A stretch of DNA of 64,000 bases from Evansella halocellulosilytica (GTDB lineage: Bacteria; Bacillota; Bacilli; Bacillales; Salisediminibacteriaceae). The notes beneath the pieces were generated by a model, which was not told where the DNA came from, searched no databases, and worked only from the letters and a program-made list of their open reading frames with translations. This document shows positions 63,222 to 64,000 of the stretch, one piece after another; position 1 is the first letter of the stretch; every line of letters starts with the position of its first letter. Both the position numbers and the translations under genes were made by a program. Location: assembly GCF_002335745.1 (NCBI RefSeq), contig NZ_NIST01000001.1, positions 456,761 through 520,760 on the forward strand, read 5' to 3'.

Positions 63222-64000
63222 TCAAAGATTATATTCATGTGTAATTAGATTAAAAAATGCTTTCAAATTTGGTGAGATCCACTTATCCTTATGCACTGCG
63301 GCAAAGATCGCCAGCACATTTTCAAATTCTTCTATTTGTGTACTGTCCAGATCTCCTTTCTCGAGCTCATCCTCGATGACGAAATGTGGGAGCATCGACT
63401 TTCCTAATCCGCATAAAACACTTTTTTTAATCGCTTCAATGCTTGGCAACTCGACTTTAGCTATACTTGGCTCAAGCTCCTCTTTTATATACGCTTCTAT
63501 CATTGGCCGCCAGCTGCATGAATATTCGGTAACGAGCATCGTTTCCTGGTTTGATCGGTTCCCTTTTCTTCCTGATTCAATCAATGACAAGCTTTCATCT
63601 TTCATTTTATGAATCGATAAGTCATTGGAACGCCAATCATTTTTCTCTACTAATAGTGCAACATCGATTTCACCATTCTTTAATTGAGATGTAACGTTTT
63701 CGTACTGAATCGGTTTTAGTGTTAGTGCAACTTTCGGGTACTTTTCTTTATAGTTCATGACGATATTTGGCAGCCAATAAATCATCATCGATTCACTCGC
63801 ACCAATTGTCAATTGTCCAGCTGGCTCAACACCAGTGTGAATGACCTCTTTTGATTTAGTATACAGTTTGATGATTTCAAGTGCGAAAGGGAGAAAGTTT
63901 CGCCCTGCTTCAGTTAACGTAATATTTTTGCCTAATCGATCAAAAAGTGGTTGTCCCAGCTCATCTTCAAGCTCCTTTATATGCCCTGTAACCGATGATT
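63222..64000 (-). CDS. LysR-family transcriptional regulator (partial, N-terminus beyond the window)
   Basis: The frame is open to the window edge and starts inside the winged-helix domain (VTGHIKELEDELGQPLFDRLGKNITLTEAG). The effector-binding domain begins at GQLTIGASESM and runs to the stop at 63222. About 259 residues are visible; the first 30 or so of a usual 290-residue protein are missing. The effector and targets are unknown, and the divergent neighbour that would hint at them is outside the window. Confidence 0.9.
   Translation of the reverse strand, partial: SSVTGHIKELEDELGQPLFDRLGKNITLTEAGRNFLPFALEIIKLYTKSKEVIHTGVEPAGQLTIGASESMMIYWLPNIVMNYKEKYPKVALTLKPIQYENVTSQLKNGEIDVALLVEKNDWRSNDLSIHKMKDESLSLIESGRKGNRSNQETMLVTEYSCSWRPMIEAYIKEELEPSIAKVELPSIEAIKKSVLCGLGKSMLPHFVIEDELEKGDLDSTQIEEFENVLAIFAAVHKDKWISPNLKAFFNLITHEYNL

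Overview
The window reads as chromosomal DNA of a spore-forming, low-GC Gram-positive in the family Bacillaceae, probably salt- and alkali-tolerant. The signs are strong AGGAGG-type ribosome sites with frequent GTG and TTG starts, three SspH-type spore proteins, Ger(x)C germinant-receptor remnants, CcpA, Fur and ArgR-type operators, an S-box riboswitch, a glycine-betaine transporter, a GbsR-type regulator, and surface proteins with very acidic linkers. No rRNA, tRNA, prophage or CRISPR array was seen.

Layout. Positions 1-354 hold the 3' end of an IS1182-type element; a second, decayed copy in the opposite orientation lies at 53624-55374. Then follow glnS, a DUF2935 protein, an S-box (SAM) riboswitch serving only a 46-residue FbpA-like peptide, and a molybdopterin oxidoreductase with an upstream cre box (0.4-6.4 kb). 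At 6.8-8.0 kb is yidC2, preceded by an overlapping ORF that looks like a MifM-type arrest peptide. Next come a YqgV-type protein, a di-haem cytochrome c, yhhQ-queF, a hydroxyacid dehydrogenase with a class II aldolase, opuAC-AB-AA, ilvE, cstA and a YetF-like protein (8.5-21.6 kb).

From 21.7 to 30.6 kb are a YthPQ-like ABC system, a YclNOPQ-like siderophore importer with a Fur-controlled haem monooxygenase upstream, an RlmI-like methyltransferase and a VOC protein. A 42-bp tandem repeat (30867-31131) precedes the glyoxylate-shunt cluster glcB - small cysteine-rich protein - aceA. Two ABC exporter halves follow, then an ArtPQR-like arginine importer with paired ARG boxes, a GbsR-like regulator and sspH. 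The arginine cluster carA-carB-argF-argG-argH runs leftward (51.8-43.4 kb). Beyond the second IS lie hom-thrC-thrB. The last 5 kb is a decaying region: a gerC split between strands, integrase and group II intron fragments, and tiny membrane-protein genes. It closes with two sspH genes and a partial LysR regulator.

How it fits together. Importer and biosynthesis for arginine carry similar ARG boxes. Haem iron release and siderophore uptake are neighbours next to Fur boxes. Betaine uptake and a betaine-type repressor are both present but 25 kb apart. The most interesting regulatory objects are the MifM-like leader of yidC2, the S-box with an orphan FbpA-like gene, a two-codon start-stop ORF with hairpin between opuAC and opuAB, and several very small genes that carry their own expression signals.
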